Assembly (NCBI GenBank): GCA_027483425.1
Contig: JAIXUR010000632.1
Coordinates: 1-11,536 of the forward strand
DNA from: Cyanobacteriota bacterium
GTDB lineage: Bacteria; Cyanobacteriota; Cyanobacteriia; Phormidesmidales; Phormidesmidaceae
Direction of reading: 5' to 3'
Length of the DNA stretch: 11,536 bases
In this document: piece after piece, positions 5,260-11,536 of the stretch
Numbering within the stretch: the stretch's first letter is position 1
Layout of the letters: each line of letters begins with the position of its first letter
Made by a program: the position numbers and the translations under genes
Notes under the pieces: model-generated
The model's input: the letters and a program-made list of their open reading frames with translations, nothing else
Databases searched by the model: none
Told to the model about the DNA's origin: nothing

Positions 5260-5315
5260 CCTCGACAAACCAGACGGGCAAGTTCTAGGGGCTGGGTTAG
5301 CGATAGGATGGGGTC

Positions 5316-5375
5316 ACGCATCAGACCACGGATGAGGTCATGGATTAGGTTATGGATCAGGCAATGGAGCAAACC
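5316..5375. repeat. Degenerate 12-bp tandem repeat spanning the MOSC gene start
   Basis: Five successive 12-mers can be read: ACGCATCAGACC (5316), ACGGATGAGGTC (5328), ATGGATTAGGTT (5340), ATGGATCAGGCA (5352) and ATGGAGCAAACC (5364). Neighbouring units agree at about 7-9 of 12 positions. The array covers the upstream leader and the first eight codons of the MOSC gene, and supplies three ATG triplets at 12-bp intervals, the first closed at once by an in-frame TAG. Confidence 0.5.
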
Positions 5376-5858
5376 CCTCAGCAAACTACGGATCCAGGCG
5401 GGCGGGTCGTGCAGATCAGCGTTTCTGACGGGGGCGTGCCGAAGCAGCCCGTGGCGACGGCCCACGTTACCGCTGCGGGGATTGTGGGCGATCGCCAGCG
5501 AAATCTGAAGTACCACGGCGGCCCCGATCGCGCCCTCTGTCTGTGGTCCCTCGAGGTAATTGAAGCCCTACAGCAGGAGAGCCACCCGATCGCCCTGGGC
5601 AGCGCTGGCGAAAACGTCACCCTGGCGGGGTTAGATTGGGCTAGTCTGGCCCCAGGTAGCCAGATCCAGCTGGGCACCGAGGTGCAGGTAGAAATTACAG
5701 ACTACGCCGCCCCCTGCCAGACGATTATGCATGGGTTTAGCGATCGCCGGTTTAGCCGCATCAGTCAGACCCACTACCCTGGCAGCAGCCGACTGTACGC
5801 GCGGGTGCTGCGAGAGGGCATCCTGCACCCCAGCGATCGTGCCGTGGTGGTGGGCTAA
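5352..5858 (+). CDS. MOSC domain-containing protein
   Basis: MOSC domains are found in molybdenum-cofactor sulfurases and in smaller stand-alone proteins (YiiM type) that handle molybdenum cofactor or sulfur. The 168-residue protein is essentially one MOSC domain: VVQISVSDGGVPKQP (19-33), GIVGDRQRNLKYHGGPDRAL (43-62), GENVT (86-90), LGTEVQVEITDYAAPC (107-122) with the conserved Cys122, and a typical ending RLYARVLREGILHPSD. No membrane segment or ferredoxin domain is seen. The start may be ATG 5352 or ATG 5364; both have an AGG 4-5 nt upstream, both lie in a 12-bp repeat, and the conserved domain begins after residue 16. An in-frame TAG at 5346 rules out a longer form. It follows the C15 peptidase gene by 92 nt. 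Confidence 0.9.
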   Translation: MDQAMEQTPQQTTDPGGRVVQISVSDGGVPKQPVATAHVTAAGIVGDRQRNLKYHGGPDRALCLWSLEVIEALQQESHPIALGSAGENVTLAGLDWASLAPGSQIQLGTEVQVEITDYAAPCQTIMHGFSDRRFSRISQTHYPGSSRLYARVLREGILHPSDRAVVVG

Positions 5859-5910
5859 GGCTGCCAATCTCAATGCCTGGGCCATAAAAGGTCTAGGGAC
5901 TTAGGGTTGC

Positions 5911-5939
5911 GTTACAACCGCGATCCAAGGCACTATGAT
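5911..5939 (+). promoter_or_regulatory. Candidate sigma-70 type promoter for ndhL
   Basis: GTTACA (5911-5916, 4 of 6 to TTGACA) and TATGAT (5934-5939, 5 of 6 to TATAAT) are separated by 17 bp, about 55 nt before the ndhL ATG. The -35 overlaps a small dyad GGTTG/CAACC (5905-5919). The leader then carries GGGAG/CTCCC (5947-5951, 5964-5968), a possible weak hairpin. Confidence 0.4.
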
Positions 5940-5994
5940 TTGACATGGGAGTCCTCCAGGTTGCTCCCGGTTCCTATAGCAGTCGAGTTAGCGA

Positions 5995-6249
5995 ATGATT
6001 ACTATGGCACTGCCAACGGCACTCTCGAGCGATTTCCTGTTAGCGGCGGGCGCCTATGCCGGTATTGCCGGGGCCTACCTGTTGGTCGTGCCCCTGGCGC
6101 TGATCTTTTATGTCCGCCAGCGCTGGTACATGGCCGGGTCGATCGAGCGCACCTTGCTCTACGGTCTGGTGTTTGTCTTCTTCCCCGGCATGCTGCTGTT
6201 CAGTCCCTTCTTAAACTTTCGCCCCCAGCCCCGCGACCTCAAGGCTTAG
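5995..6249 (+). CDS. ndhL: NAD(P)H-quinone oxidoreductase (NDH-1) subunit L
   Basis: NdhL is a small membrane subunit specific to the photosynthetic NDH-1 complex of cyanobacteria and chloroplasts, needed for cyclic electron flow and inorganic-carbon uptake. The 84-residue protein has two transmembrane helices (about 16-40, AYAGIAGAYLLVVPLALIFY, and 53-73, RTLLYGLVFVFFPGMLLFSP). They are joined by the highly recognisable VRQRWYMAGSIERTLLY loop, and the tail NFRPQPRD is typical. ATG 5995 or ATG 6004 could be the start; neither has a strong ribosome site. The DUF3007 gene follows on the same strand after 123 nt, with trpA beyond, a neighbourhood I recall from other cyanobacteria. Confidence 0.95.
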   Translation: MITMALPTALSSDFLLAAGAYAGIAGAYLLVVPLALIFYVRQRWYMAGSIERTLLYGLVFVFFPGMLLFSPFLNFRPQPRDLKA

Positions 6250-6277
6250 GCGACTTCTGCAAAATAGTTTCTCTACT

Positions 6278-6294
6278 GGTGGGCAGTGCCCACC
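6278..6294. repeat. Small GC-rich palindrome between ndhL and the DUF3007 gene
   Basis: GGTGGGCAGTGCCCACC is an 8+1+8 palindrome, followed by CTACAG. Sequences of the type GTGGGC-(A)-GCCCACCCTAC are, from memory, scattered in intergenic DNA of many cyanobacteria. It may be a dispersed repeat or a partial attenuator between the two genes; no T-tract follows. Confidence 0.5.
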
Positions 6295-6372
6295 CTACAG
6301 CGGCTACAGTCGCTTGATTAAAGCTGGGAACTTCTTTCCTAGAAATCTCCTTAGGGGTTACAGAATACCAGC

Positions 6373-6684
6373 ATGAGACGCATTGATATCATCGCCATTG
6401 GGATAGGTATTTTCCTGGCCGGGGGCGGACTGTTTGTTGGGTTTCGGCTGTTTGGGCTAGATGGTATCTCAGCTGGCATTTGGAGCCAGGCGATCATGGT
6501 AGGCGGGGTAGTGGCCTGGCTAACCAGCTACCTGTTCAGGGTCGTAACCCGCAACATGACCCTCAATCAGCAGATGGACGACTATGAATCGGCTGTGCTT
6601 CAGCGTCGGCTCGACGAGCTCAGCCCCGAGCAGTTGGCCGCCCTCCAAGCCAAACTCGACCAAGACGACGACGCTAAGCCCTAG
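6373..6684 (+). CDS. DUF3007 family membrane protein
   Basis: A 103-residue protein recognised as DUF3007, found in cyanobacteria and plastid-bearing eukaryotes, function not established. It begins MRRIDIIAIGIGIFLAGGGL, with two membrane helices (about 5-27 and 36-56) around the conserved GLDGISAGIWSQAIMVGG. After YLFRVVTRNMTLNQQMDDYESAVLQRRLDEL it ends in an acidic helical tail (LSPEQLAALQAKLDQDDDA) likely in the cytosol or stroma. It lies 123 nt after ndhL, so a thylakoid role linked to NDH-1 is a reasonable guess but only from context. A terminator-like hairpin lies about 100 nt downstream. Confidence 0.88.
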   Translation: MRRIDIIAIGIGIFLAGGGLFVGFRLFGLDGISAGIWSQAIMVGGVVAWLTSYLFRVVTRNMTLNQQMDDYESAVLQRRLDELSPEQLAALQAKLDQDDDAKP

Positions 6685-6734
6685 GGAATTCGCGCTGAAA
6701 TAGGATACCGGTCATAGGAGCCCATCCATCCTCG

Positions 6735-6754
6735 ATTCCCGCCTACGTGGGAAT
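6735..6754. repeat. Hairpin repeat ATTCCCGC-loop-GTGGGAAT
   Basis: ATTCCCGC (6735-6742) pairs with GTGGGAAT (6747-6754) with one G-U pair and a 4-nt loop. The motif resembles small dispersed hairpins common in cyanobacterial intergenic DNA. It lies 50 nt after the DUF3007 stop, so it could also protect the mRNA 3' end. Confidence 0.45.
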
Positions 6755-6782
6755 GATGCTGGGATTTTGTTTGTTTGTAGAT

Positions 6783-6821
6783 CCCTAACCGCCGGGCTAT
6801 AGGGCAGCGGTTGGGGCTTTT
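6783..6821 (+). terminator. Probable terminator after the ndhL-DUF3007 unit
   Basis: CCCTAACCGC (6783-6792) pairs with GCGGTTGGGG (6807-6816), ten pairs with one G-U, around a 14-nt loop. It is followed by CTTTT (6817-6821). The long loop and short T-run make it weaker than the psbD terminator. It separates the ndhL-DUF3007 unit from trpA, suggesting trpA has its own promoter in 6822-6925, which I could not identify. Confidence 0.5.
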
Positions 6822-6925
6822 ATGCTCAAGAGCGCCATAGACGTAGGGACACTCTTGCCCTAGAGTGCTCTATTGGGCTGTCTATTGGCCCGTATTTTTT
6901 GGACTGAGTTTTCCGGTACCCTGTC

Positions 6926-7723
6926 ATGGCCCTTGTTTCCGATCGCTTCCGTACCCTGCGGGCGCAGGGCGAATGTGCCCTGATTCCCTTTATTACCGCT
7001 GGCGACCCCGATCTAGAGACCACCGCCGCCGCCCTGCGAGTGCTGGATCAAAACGGTGCCGACCTGATTGAACTGGGGGTGCCCTACTCAGACCCCCTAG
7101 CAGATGGCCCGGTCATTCAGGCGGCGGCTACCCGCGCCCTGGCGAAGGGGGTCACCCTGGACAGGGTGCTGGCCATGGTGAAGGAGGTGCAGCCCCATCT
7201 GCAAGCACCGCTGATTTTATTTACCTACTACAACCCCATTCTCAACCGGGGGGTCGATCAGTTTATGGCCGATGTGGCGGCGGCGGGCGTGGCCGGGCTG
7301 GTGGTACCTGACCTGCCCCTGGAGGAGGTCGACGGGCTGCTCGCCGCCGCCGCCGCTGCGAGTATCGATGTCACTCTGCTGGTTGCCCCCACCTCACCCC
7401 CTGAGCGCATTCAGGCGATCGCGGCCCAGGCCCAGGGGTTTGTGTACCTGGTCAGCGTTACCGGGGTAACGGGCGTTCGCAGCGAGCTGCAAAGCCGGGT
7501 TAAGGACCTGATCGATGGCCTCAAGCAAACCACCGACAAACCCGTAGGAGTGGGCTTTGGGGTGTCTGACCCCGACCAGGCCCAACAGCTCAAGGCCTGG
7601 GGAGCCGATGGGGTGATTGTCGGCAGCGCCTTTGTCAAGCGGCTAGCTGGGGATGACCCCCAGACGGCCCTGCACACCATTGGCGACTTTTGCCAGAGCC
7701 TGAAAGCCGCTCTCAGGGCCTGA
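6926..7723 (+). CDS. trpA: Tryptophan synthase alpha subunit
   Basis: TrpA cleaves indole-3-glycerol phosphate to indole and glyceraldehyde 3-phosphate and passes indole to TrpB in the cytoplasmic alpha2-beta2 complex. The 265-residue protein is a full-length TIM barrel. Catalytic residues sit at the standard positions: E49 in ADLIELGVPYSDPLADGP and D60 in the same block. Other marks are ITAGDPD (23-29), LILFTYYNPI, VVPDLPLEE, LLVAPTSPPERI, VYLVSVTGVTGVR and the phosphate-binding GFGVSDP and GVIVGSAFVKRL. ATG 6926 fits the usual N-terminus; no strong Shine-Dalgarno is seen. No other trp genes are present, consistent with the scattered trp genes of cyanobacteria. It converges on the GGDEF-EAL gene with 19 nt between stops. 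Confidence 0.97.
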   Translation: MALVSDRFRTLRAQGECALIPFITAGDPDLETTAAALRVLDQNGADLIELGVPYSDPLADGPVIQAAATRALAKGVTLDRVLAMVKEVQPHLQAPLILFTYYNPILNRGVDQFMADVAAAGVAGLVVPDLPLEEVDGLLAAAAAASIDVTLLVAPTSPPERIQAIAAQAQGFVYLVSVTGVTGVRSELQSRVKDLIDGLKQTTDKPVGVGFGVSDPDQAQQLKAWGADGVIVGSAFVKRLAGDDPQTALHTIGDFCQSLKAALRA

Positions 7724-7731
7724 TCTCTGAA

Positions 7732-7746
7732 CTGATCACCGATCAG
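7732..7746. terminator. Small inverted repeat between trpA and the GGDEF-EAL gene
   Basis: CTGATC (7732-7737) and GATCAG (7741-7746) are exact inverted repeats with a 3-nt spacer. They sit in the 19-nt gap between convergent genes and overlap the minus-strand stop codon. The stem is short and has no T-tract, so a terminator role is weakly supported. Confidence 0.25.
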
Positions 7747-10700
7747 ACCAAGCGCCACTGCTGACCGTAGATCGGGCTGAGGTAGGTGTCTACGGCTTCG
7801 GGGGGCTGGGGGCGACCAAACAGGTAGCCCTGCATATCGACACAGCCCAGCTCGTGGAGGGCCTGCATTTGCTCGGGGATCTCAACCCCTTCGGCCACTA
7901 CGCCCAGGGCAAGCCCCCGGGCCATGGCAATAATGGCATTGACCATGGCCTGATCGACCGAGCTGTAGGGCAGATCTTTCACAAAGGCCTGGTCGATTTT
8001 GATGCCATCTAAGGGAAACTGCTTCAGGTGACTGAGGCAGGAGTAGCCAGTGCCAAAGTCATCCATCGATATTTTTACCCCCAAATGGCGCAATTCCTGG
8101 AGGCGAGCAATGGAAGCAGCCAGGTCAGCCATGGCGGCGGTTTCGGTAATTTCTAGCTCTAGATGGGTGGCTGGAAACCCGGTGTCGGCTAATACCTTAG
8201 CCACCACATTGACCAGATTGGGGTGCTGCAGCTGCCGTGCCGACAGGTTAACCGCCAGCTTGACCAGGGGCAGGCTGGCTCGGTGCCAGGCCATCACTTG
8301 AATACAGGCAGTCTGCAACACCCACTCGCCAATGGCCACAATCAGCCCGTTTTCTTCAGCCAGGGGAATAAATTGGCTGGGGGCCACCAGCCCCAGCAGG
8401 GGATGCTGCCACCGCAGGAGGGCCTCCATTTGCACCACCGCTCCGGTAGCCACGTTAATCTGGGGCTGATAGTGCAAGATAAATTCGTCGCGCTCCAGGG
8501 CGTGGTGCAGATAGTTCTCGAGCTTCAGCCGCTGGGCCGCCTCTGTCCCGAGCCTTTGGGTGTAGAACTGGTAATTGTTGCGGCCCTGTTGTTTGGCCCG
8601 ATACATAGCGGCATCTGCGTTTTGCAGCAGGGTGGTCATATCTTGGCCATCTTCTGGAAAGATGGCGATGCCAATGCTAGCGGTGACGTGCAGTTCATGG
8701 TTTTGCAGCAAAAAGGGCGGGGTCAGCTGGTCGGCAATGCGCCGGGCAATTTTGGCGGCATCATTGGGGCTGGTCAGGGTAGGTAAGATCAGGGTAAACT
8801 CGTCGCCGCCCCAGCGGGCAATGATATCCTCGGCCCTGAGGGCGGCACTCAGGCGCTGGGTCACCTGTTGTAGCAGCTGGTCGCCGACGGCGTGACTGAG
8901 GGTGTCGTTGATGGTTTTAAAGTTGTCCAGGTCTAGGAAAATCACCCCTAGCCGCTGCTGAGCGTCCTGGGTGCGGGCGATCGCCTGGGGCAGATGCTGG
9001 TCAAAAAAAGCCCGGTTGGGCAGCCCGGTGAGGGTGTCGTGGTACACCTGATGCACCATCTGGGCCTCGGTGGCCTGGCGCTTGAGTGCGCCCCCGAGAC
9101 TTGCCGCCACCGCCACCAAAATCGACTCATCGCTGGGGGTCCACTCCCACTCCCGCTGGCAGGCATCAAAGCCGATGTAGCCCCACAGGTCGCTATCGAT
9201 AAAAATAGGCACCATCAAAATTGACAAAATGTTATCTTTTCGCAGCAGTATCTGCTCCCCAGGGGGGAGGTGGCGGGTTAGGGAATAGATCGACTGGCCC
9301 TGCTGAAAGGCGGTGCACCAACGCTCTAGGCCCAGGTCACCATAGGCCTGGTCCTGCCAGTGGGGTTGGGTAATGGTGGGCACAATGCCGGGGGCCGTCC
9401 ATTCATAGCCCATGGTCATGGCCGGAGCTCTACTGATGGATTGGGGATGGTGGGCATAGACGTAGGCGCGGTCGGCAGTGGCGGCCTGTCCCAGCAGTGC
9501 CAGCGCCTGGGGAATGGCCTCGTGCAGGTTGGGGGTGGTGAGTAGGCATTGGCTGGCCTGGGCCACACCCTGCAAGAGGCGATCGCGGCGGAGGATCGCC
9601 GCCTCGCCCCGCTTGCGGGCGGTAATATCTTCGACGGTACCCTCGTAGCCCATGAGCTGGTGGCAATCGCTGTAAATGGCTCGGGCCGACTCCGAAATCC
9701 AGATCACGCTGCCGTCTTTGCGGTACACCTCAGATTCAAATCCCAGCACTGATCCGCTGGCCTGAATTAATCTGGCAAATTCCTGACGCCGATTGGGTTG
9801 GACATAGAGCTGCTGATCGATGTCAGTCAGGGTTTGAATTAAATCCTCCGCTGAGTCATAGCCGTAGAGCTTGGCCAGCATCGGGTTGACGGTGAGGTAT
9901 TGCCCCGCTGGGGTGCTCTGAAACATGCCTTCTACGGCATTTTCAAACATGCTGCGATACTTGGCTTCGGCCCGCTTGAGGGACAGCTCGGTGTGGCGAC
10001 GCTCTAGGGCCAGGGCCAAGTCGGCGGTGACCACCCGCAGCAGATCCACTTCGGCGGCGCTCCAGACCCGCGAGGCCATGCAGTTGCTAAAGCCCATGAT
10101 CCCCTGGAGCTGGTTTTGAATCATCAGGGGCAGCAGCAACAGCGACTTGACGCTGCTGGGGGAGCTGGCCAGCACCTGGCGCTGGAGGTCAGAGAAATCG
10201 GCTTCTACCAGATTGATGACCCGCTGCCGACTCAGCTGGTCATGCCAATCCCTAAAGAGCGGATCCAGCGGCATGATCTGAAAGCGGGGGTCGTCCAGGG
10301 TGGACGCAATCCCCTGGGCCGCCCACTCCACCCGCTGGCACAGGGAGAGGGGTTCATGATGGCCCCCCTGGAGCTCGTAGTAGTAGACTCGGCTGGCACC
10401 GGAGATCTCGCCTAGGGCCGCAAAAACCTGAGTAATGGCGGGTTCCTGCCAGTCCCATTGCCAGGCGAGCAACTGCCGCTGAATTTCGGCCAGGGTGGCC
10501 AGGGCCTGCTCGCGCCGCTTCAGGATCTGCTGATCGGCAATCTGGGTGGTGACATCCTCAACGGTGCACAGCACACCGATTACGGCCCCCCCTGCATCGT
10601 GCATGGGTAGGCGGCTACAGTCCAGCCAGCCCTGGTGGCCATCGAGAAAGGTGTGGGGCTCCAGGGCGTGGAGGTCAGCCACGCCCTGGGCCATCACCAG

Positions 10701-11534
10701 GCGATCGCGGGCGCTGCGATAGGTGGCGTCGTCAGCGATCGCGTAGGGCAACTCATCATCGGTGTGGCCGACGATATCGGCGGGGGCCGCTAGCCCTAGC
10801 ATCGTGGCAAAGGCTTGGTTACAGCCTAGGTAGCGCCCCTGGCGGTCTTTCCAAAAGATCGGCTGAGGAATGCTGTCCAGCACGAGCTCCAGTAAATCTT
10901 CCCGCGCTTTCAGGGCTTGCTCCACTTGGCGCAGGGCAGCCTCCGACTGCTTTAGGGGGGTAATGTCGGTGACAAAGCCCTCAATACCAGCGATCGCCCC
11001 CTGGGCATTGACAATGGGTGCCCCCTTTTCCCAGACCCATTTCACCTCACCGCTGCGGGTCAGCAGGCGGTACTCTACCTCGTAGGACAGACCGTCAACC
11101 ACGGCCTGGTGAATGGTCGCCAATACCCGAGGCAGATCCTCCGGCTCGGTAATGGTGTTGTAGGAGGCCGGGTGGTCGGGGTTCAGCAAGTCTTCTGGCC
11201 GATAGCCCGTCAGGGCGGTGCAGCCAGCGCTGAGATAGCGCATCGACCAACCCAGATCGCCATCGGCTTGAAACACAATGCCCGGCATAGCATCAATCAA
11301 CCGCTGGGGCGATCGCGCCCTGGGCGACTCGGTGGGGCCCGTGGGGAGATCGCCCCCGGTCTGGCTCAGCAATGCCAGGGTCAGCCAGTACAGCAGCGGC
11401 ACGGTAGTGCCTGCCAGGGGAACCGGGGGATCGCTCACCCAAGCACCGGAATGCGAAAACTCAGGGTCATGCATAGATTGTCTGCATGGCATGGCGGTTG
11501 AGATGGCCCACGACAGTGTTCTCAATATGCCCAA
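7743..11534 (-). CDS. PAS/GAF sensor with GGDEF and EAL domains (bifunctional c-di-GMP enzyme; 5' end possibly outside window)
   Basis: A large signalling protein expected to make and degrade cyclic di-GMP. Residue numbers count from the first in-frame start (TTG at 11534). Domains: PAS 1 (about 76-195; LTGY and the EYRLLTRSGEVKWVWEKGAP/FVTDITPLK PAC motif), PAS 2 (211-332; IPQPIFWKDRQGRYLGCN), GAF 1 (345-513), PAS 3 (520-643), GAF 2 (655-818), GGDEF (826-990), EAL (1005-1250). The diguanylate cyclase signature is intact (RWGGDEF, 907-913), with an inhibitory-site RAED (900-903) at the canonical five-residue spacing. The phosphodiesterase side also looks complete: EAL at 1037-1039, NLSARQ, LELEITET, MDDFGTGYS, KIDQ, VAEGVE and QGYLFGRP. 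ATGs at 11492 and 11474 are more natural starts, but the frame stays open to the edge. A short hydrophobic stretch (46-56) is too weak to call a membrane helix. The GAF and PAS ligands are unknown; no phytochrome-type chromophore Cys context is obvious. Confidence 0.94.
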   Translation of the reverse strand: MGILRTLSWAISTAMPCRQSMHDPEFSHSGAWVSDPPVPLAGTTVPLLYWLTLALLSQTGGDLPTGPTESPRARSPQRLIDAMPGIVFQADGDLGWSMRYLSAGCTALTGYRPEDLLNPDHPASYNTITEPEDLPRVLATIHQAVVDGLSYEVEYRLLTRSGEVKWVWEKGAPIVNAQGAIAGIEGFVTDITPLKQSEAALRQVEQALKAREDLLELVLDSIPQPIFWKDRQGRYLGCNQAFATMLGLAAPADIVGHTDDELPYAIADDATYRSARDRLVMAQGVADLHALEPHTFLDGHQGWLDCSRLPMHDAGGAVIGVLCTVEDVTTQIADQQILKRREQALATLAEIQRQLLAWQWDWQEPAITQVFAALGEISGASRVYYYELQGGHHEPLSLCQRVEWAAQGIASTLDDPRFQIMPLDPLFRDWHDQLSRQRVINLVEADFSDLQRQVLASSPSSVKSLLLLPLMIQNQLQGIMGFSNCMASRVWSAAEVDLLRVVTADLALALERRHTELSLKRAEAKYRSMFENAVEGMFQSTPAGQYLTVNPMLAKLYGYDSAEDLIQTLTDIDQQLYVQPNRRQEFARLIQASGSVLGFESEVYRKDGSVIWISESARAIYSDCHQLMGYEGTVEDITARKRGEAAILRRDRLLQGVAQASQCLLTTPNLHEAIPQALALLGQAATADRAYVYAHHPQSISRAPAMTMGYEWTAPGIVPTITQPHWQDQAYGDLGLERWCTAFQQGQSIYSLTRHLPPGEQILLRKDNILSILMVPIFIDSDLWGYIGFDACQREWEWTPSDESILVAVAASLGGALKRQATEAQMVHQVYHDTLTGLPNRAFFDQHLPQAIARTQDAQQRLGVIFLDLDNFKTINDTLSHAVGDQLLQQVTQRLSAALRAEDIIARWGGDEFTLILPTLTSPNDAAKIARRIADQLTPPFLLQNHELHVTASIGIAIFPEDGQDMTTLLQNADAAMYRAKQQGRNNYQFYTQRLGTEAAQRLKLENYLHHALERDEFILHYQPQINVATGAVVQMEALLRWQHPLLGLVAPSQFIPLAEENGLIVAIGEWVLQTACIQVMAWHRASLPLVKLAVNLSARQLQHPNLVNVVAKVLADTGFPATHLELEITETAAMADLAASIARLQELRHLGVKISMDDFGTGYSCLSHLKQFPLDGIKIDQAFVKDLPYSSVDQAMVNAIIAMARGLALGVVAEGVEIPEQMQALHELGCVDMQGYLFGRPQPPEAVDTYLSPIYGQQWRLV

Positions 11535-11536
11535 AG

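Noticed and set aside
5907..6317. 136-codon frame overlapping ndhL
   Set aside because: It is a shadow in another frame; NdhL is unmistakable in its own frame.
8223..8786. 187-codon plus-strand frame opposite the EAL/GGDEF region
   Set aside because: It is antisense to highly conserved catalytic motifs and resembles no known family.
1..11536. A novel defence, mobile or biosynthetic system
   Set aside because: Every large gene is a recognised cyanobacterial core or signalling gene; no integrase, transposase, CRISPR array, toxin-antitoxin pair or biosynthetic module is visible.

Overview
This window is ordinary housekeeping chromosome from a cyanobacterium. The evidence is direct: the C-terminus of photosystem II D2 (PsbD), the cyanobacterial form of RNA polymerase omega, NDH-1 subunit NdhL, the cyanobacteria-restricted DUF1818 and DUF3007 proteins, and at least 18 copies of the HIP1 octamer GCGATCGC. 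The GC-rich composition together with HIP1 density suggests a Leptolyngbya/Nodosilinea-like filamentous lineage, but the genus is a guess.

Layout. 1-225: the end of psbD, closed by a strong intrinsic terminator and not followed by psbC. 463-1073: rpoZ and a DUF1818 gene, probably one transcript, ending at a 36-bp perfect palindrome. 1188-1838 (minus): a secreted or membrane-anchored SH3-domain protein with a 13-bp hairpin in its leader. 1839-2455: a gene-poor stretch with an orphan terminator-like hairpin and a ~130-bp MITE-like element with 17-bp inverted ends. 2456-2632 (minus): a 58-aa small protein. 2950-3429: a coiled-coil cyanobacterial protein of unknown function. 3445-4640 (minus): hisH followed 2 nt later by rsmD.

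4726-5858: a shortened pyroglutamyl-peptidase I (C15) homologue and a MOSC-domain protein whose start lies in a degenerate 12-bp tandem repeat. 5995-6684: ndhL and a DUF3007 membrane protein, followed by a terminator-like hairpin. 6926-7723: trpA. 7743 to the right edge (minus): a large PAS/PAS/GAF/PAS/GAF/GGDEF/EAL cyclic-di-GMP enzyme, whose 5' end may lie outside the window.

The genes serve photosynthesis and electron transport (psbD, ndhL, perhaps DUF3007), transcription and translation (rpoZ, rsmD), amino-acid synthesis (hisH, trpA) and second-messenger signalling (GGDEF-EAL). No phage, defence, CRISPR, secondary-metabolite or toxin-antitoxin system is visible. The points worth a second look are small: the stand-alone psbD, several strong palindromes or hairpins without assigned roles, the MITE-like element, the repeat at the MOSC start, and the short C15 peptidase.
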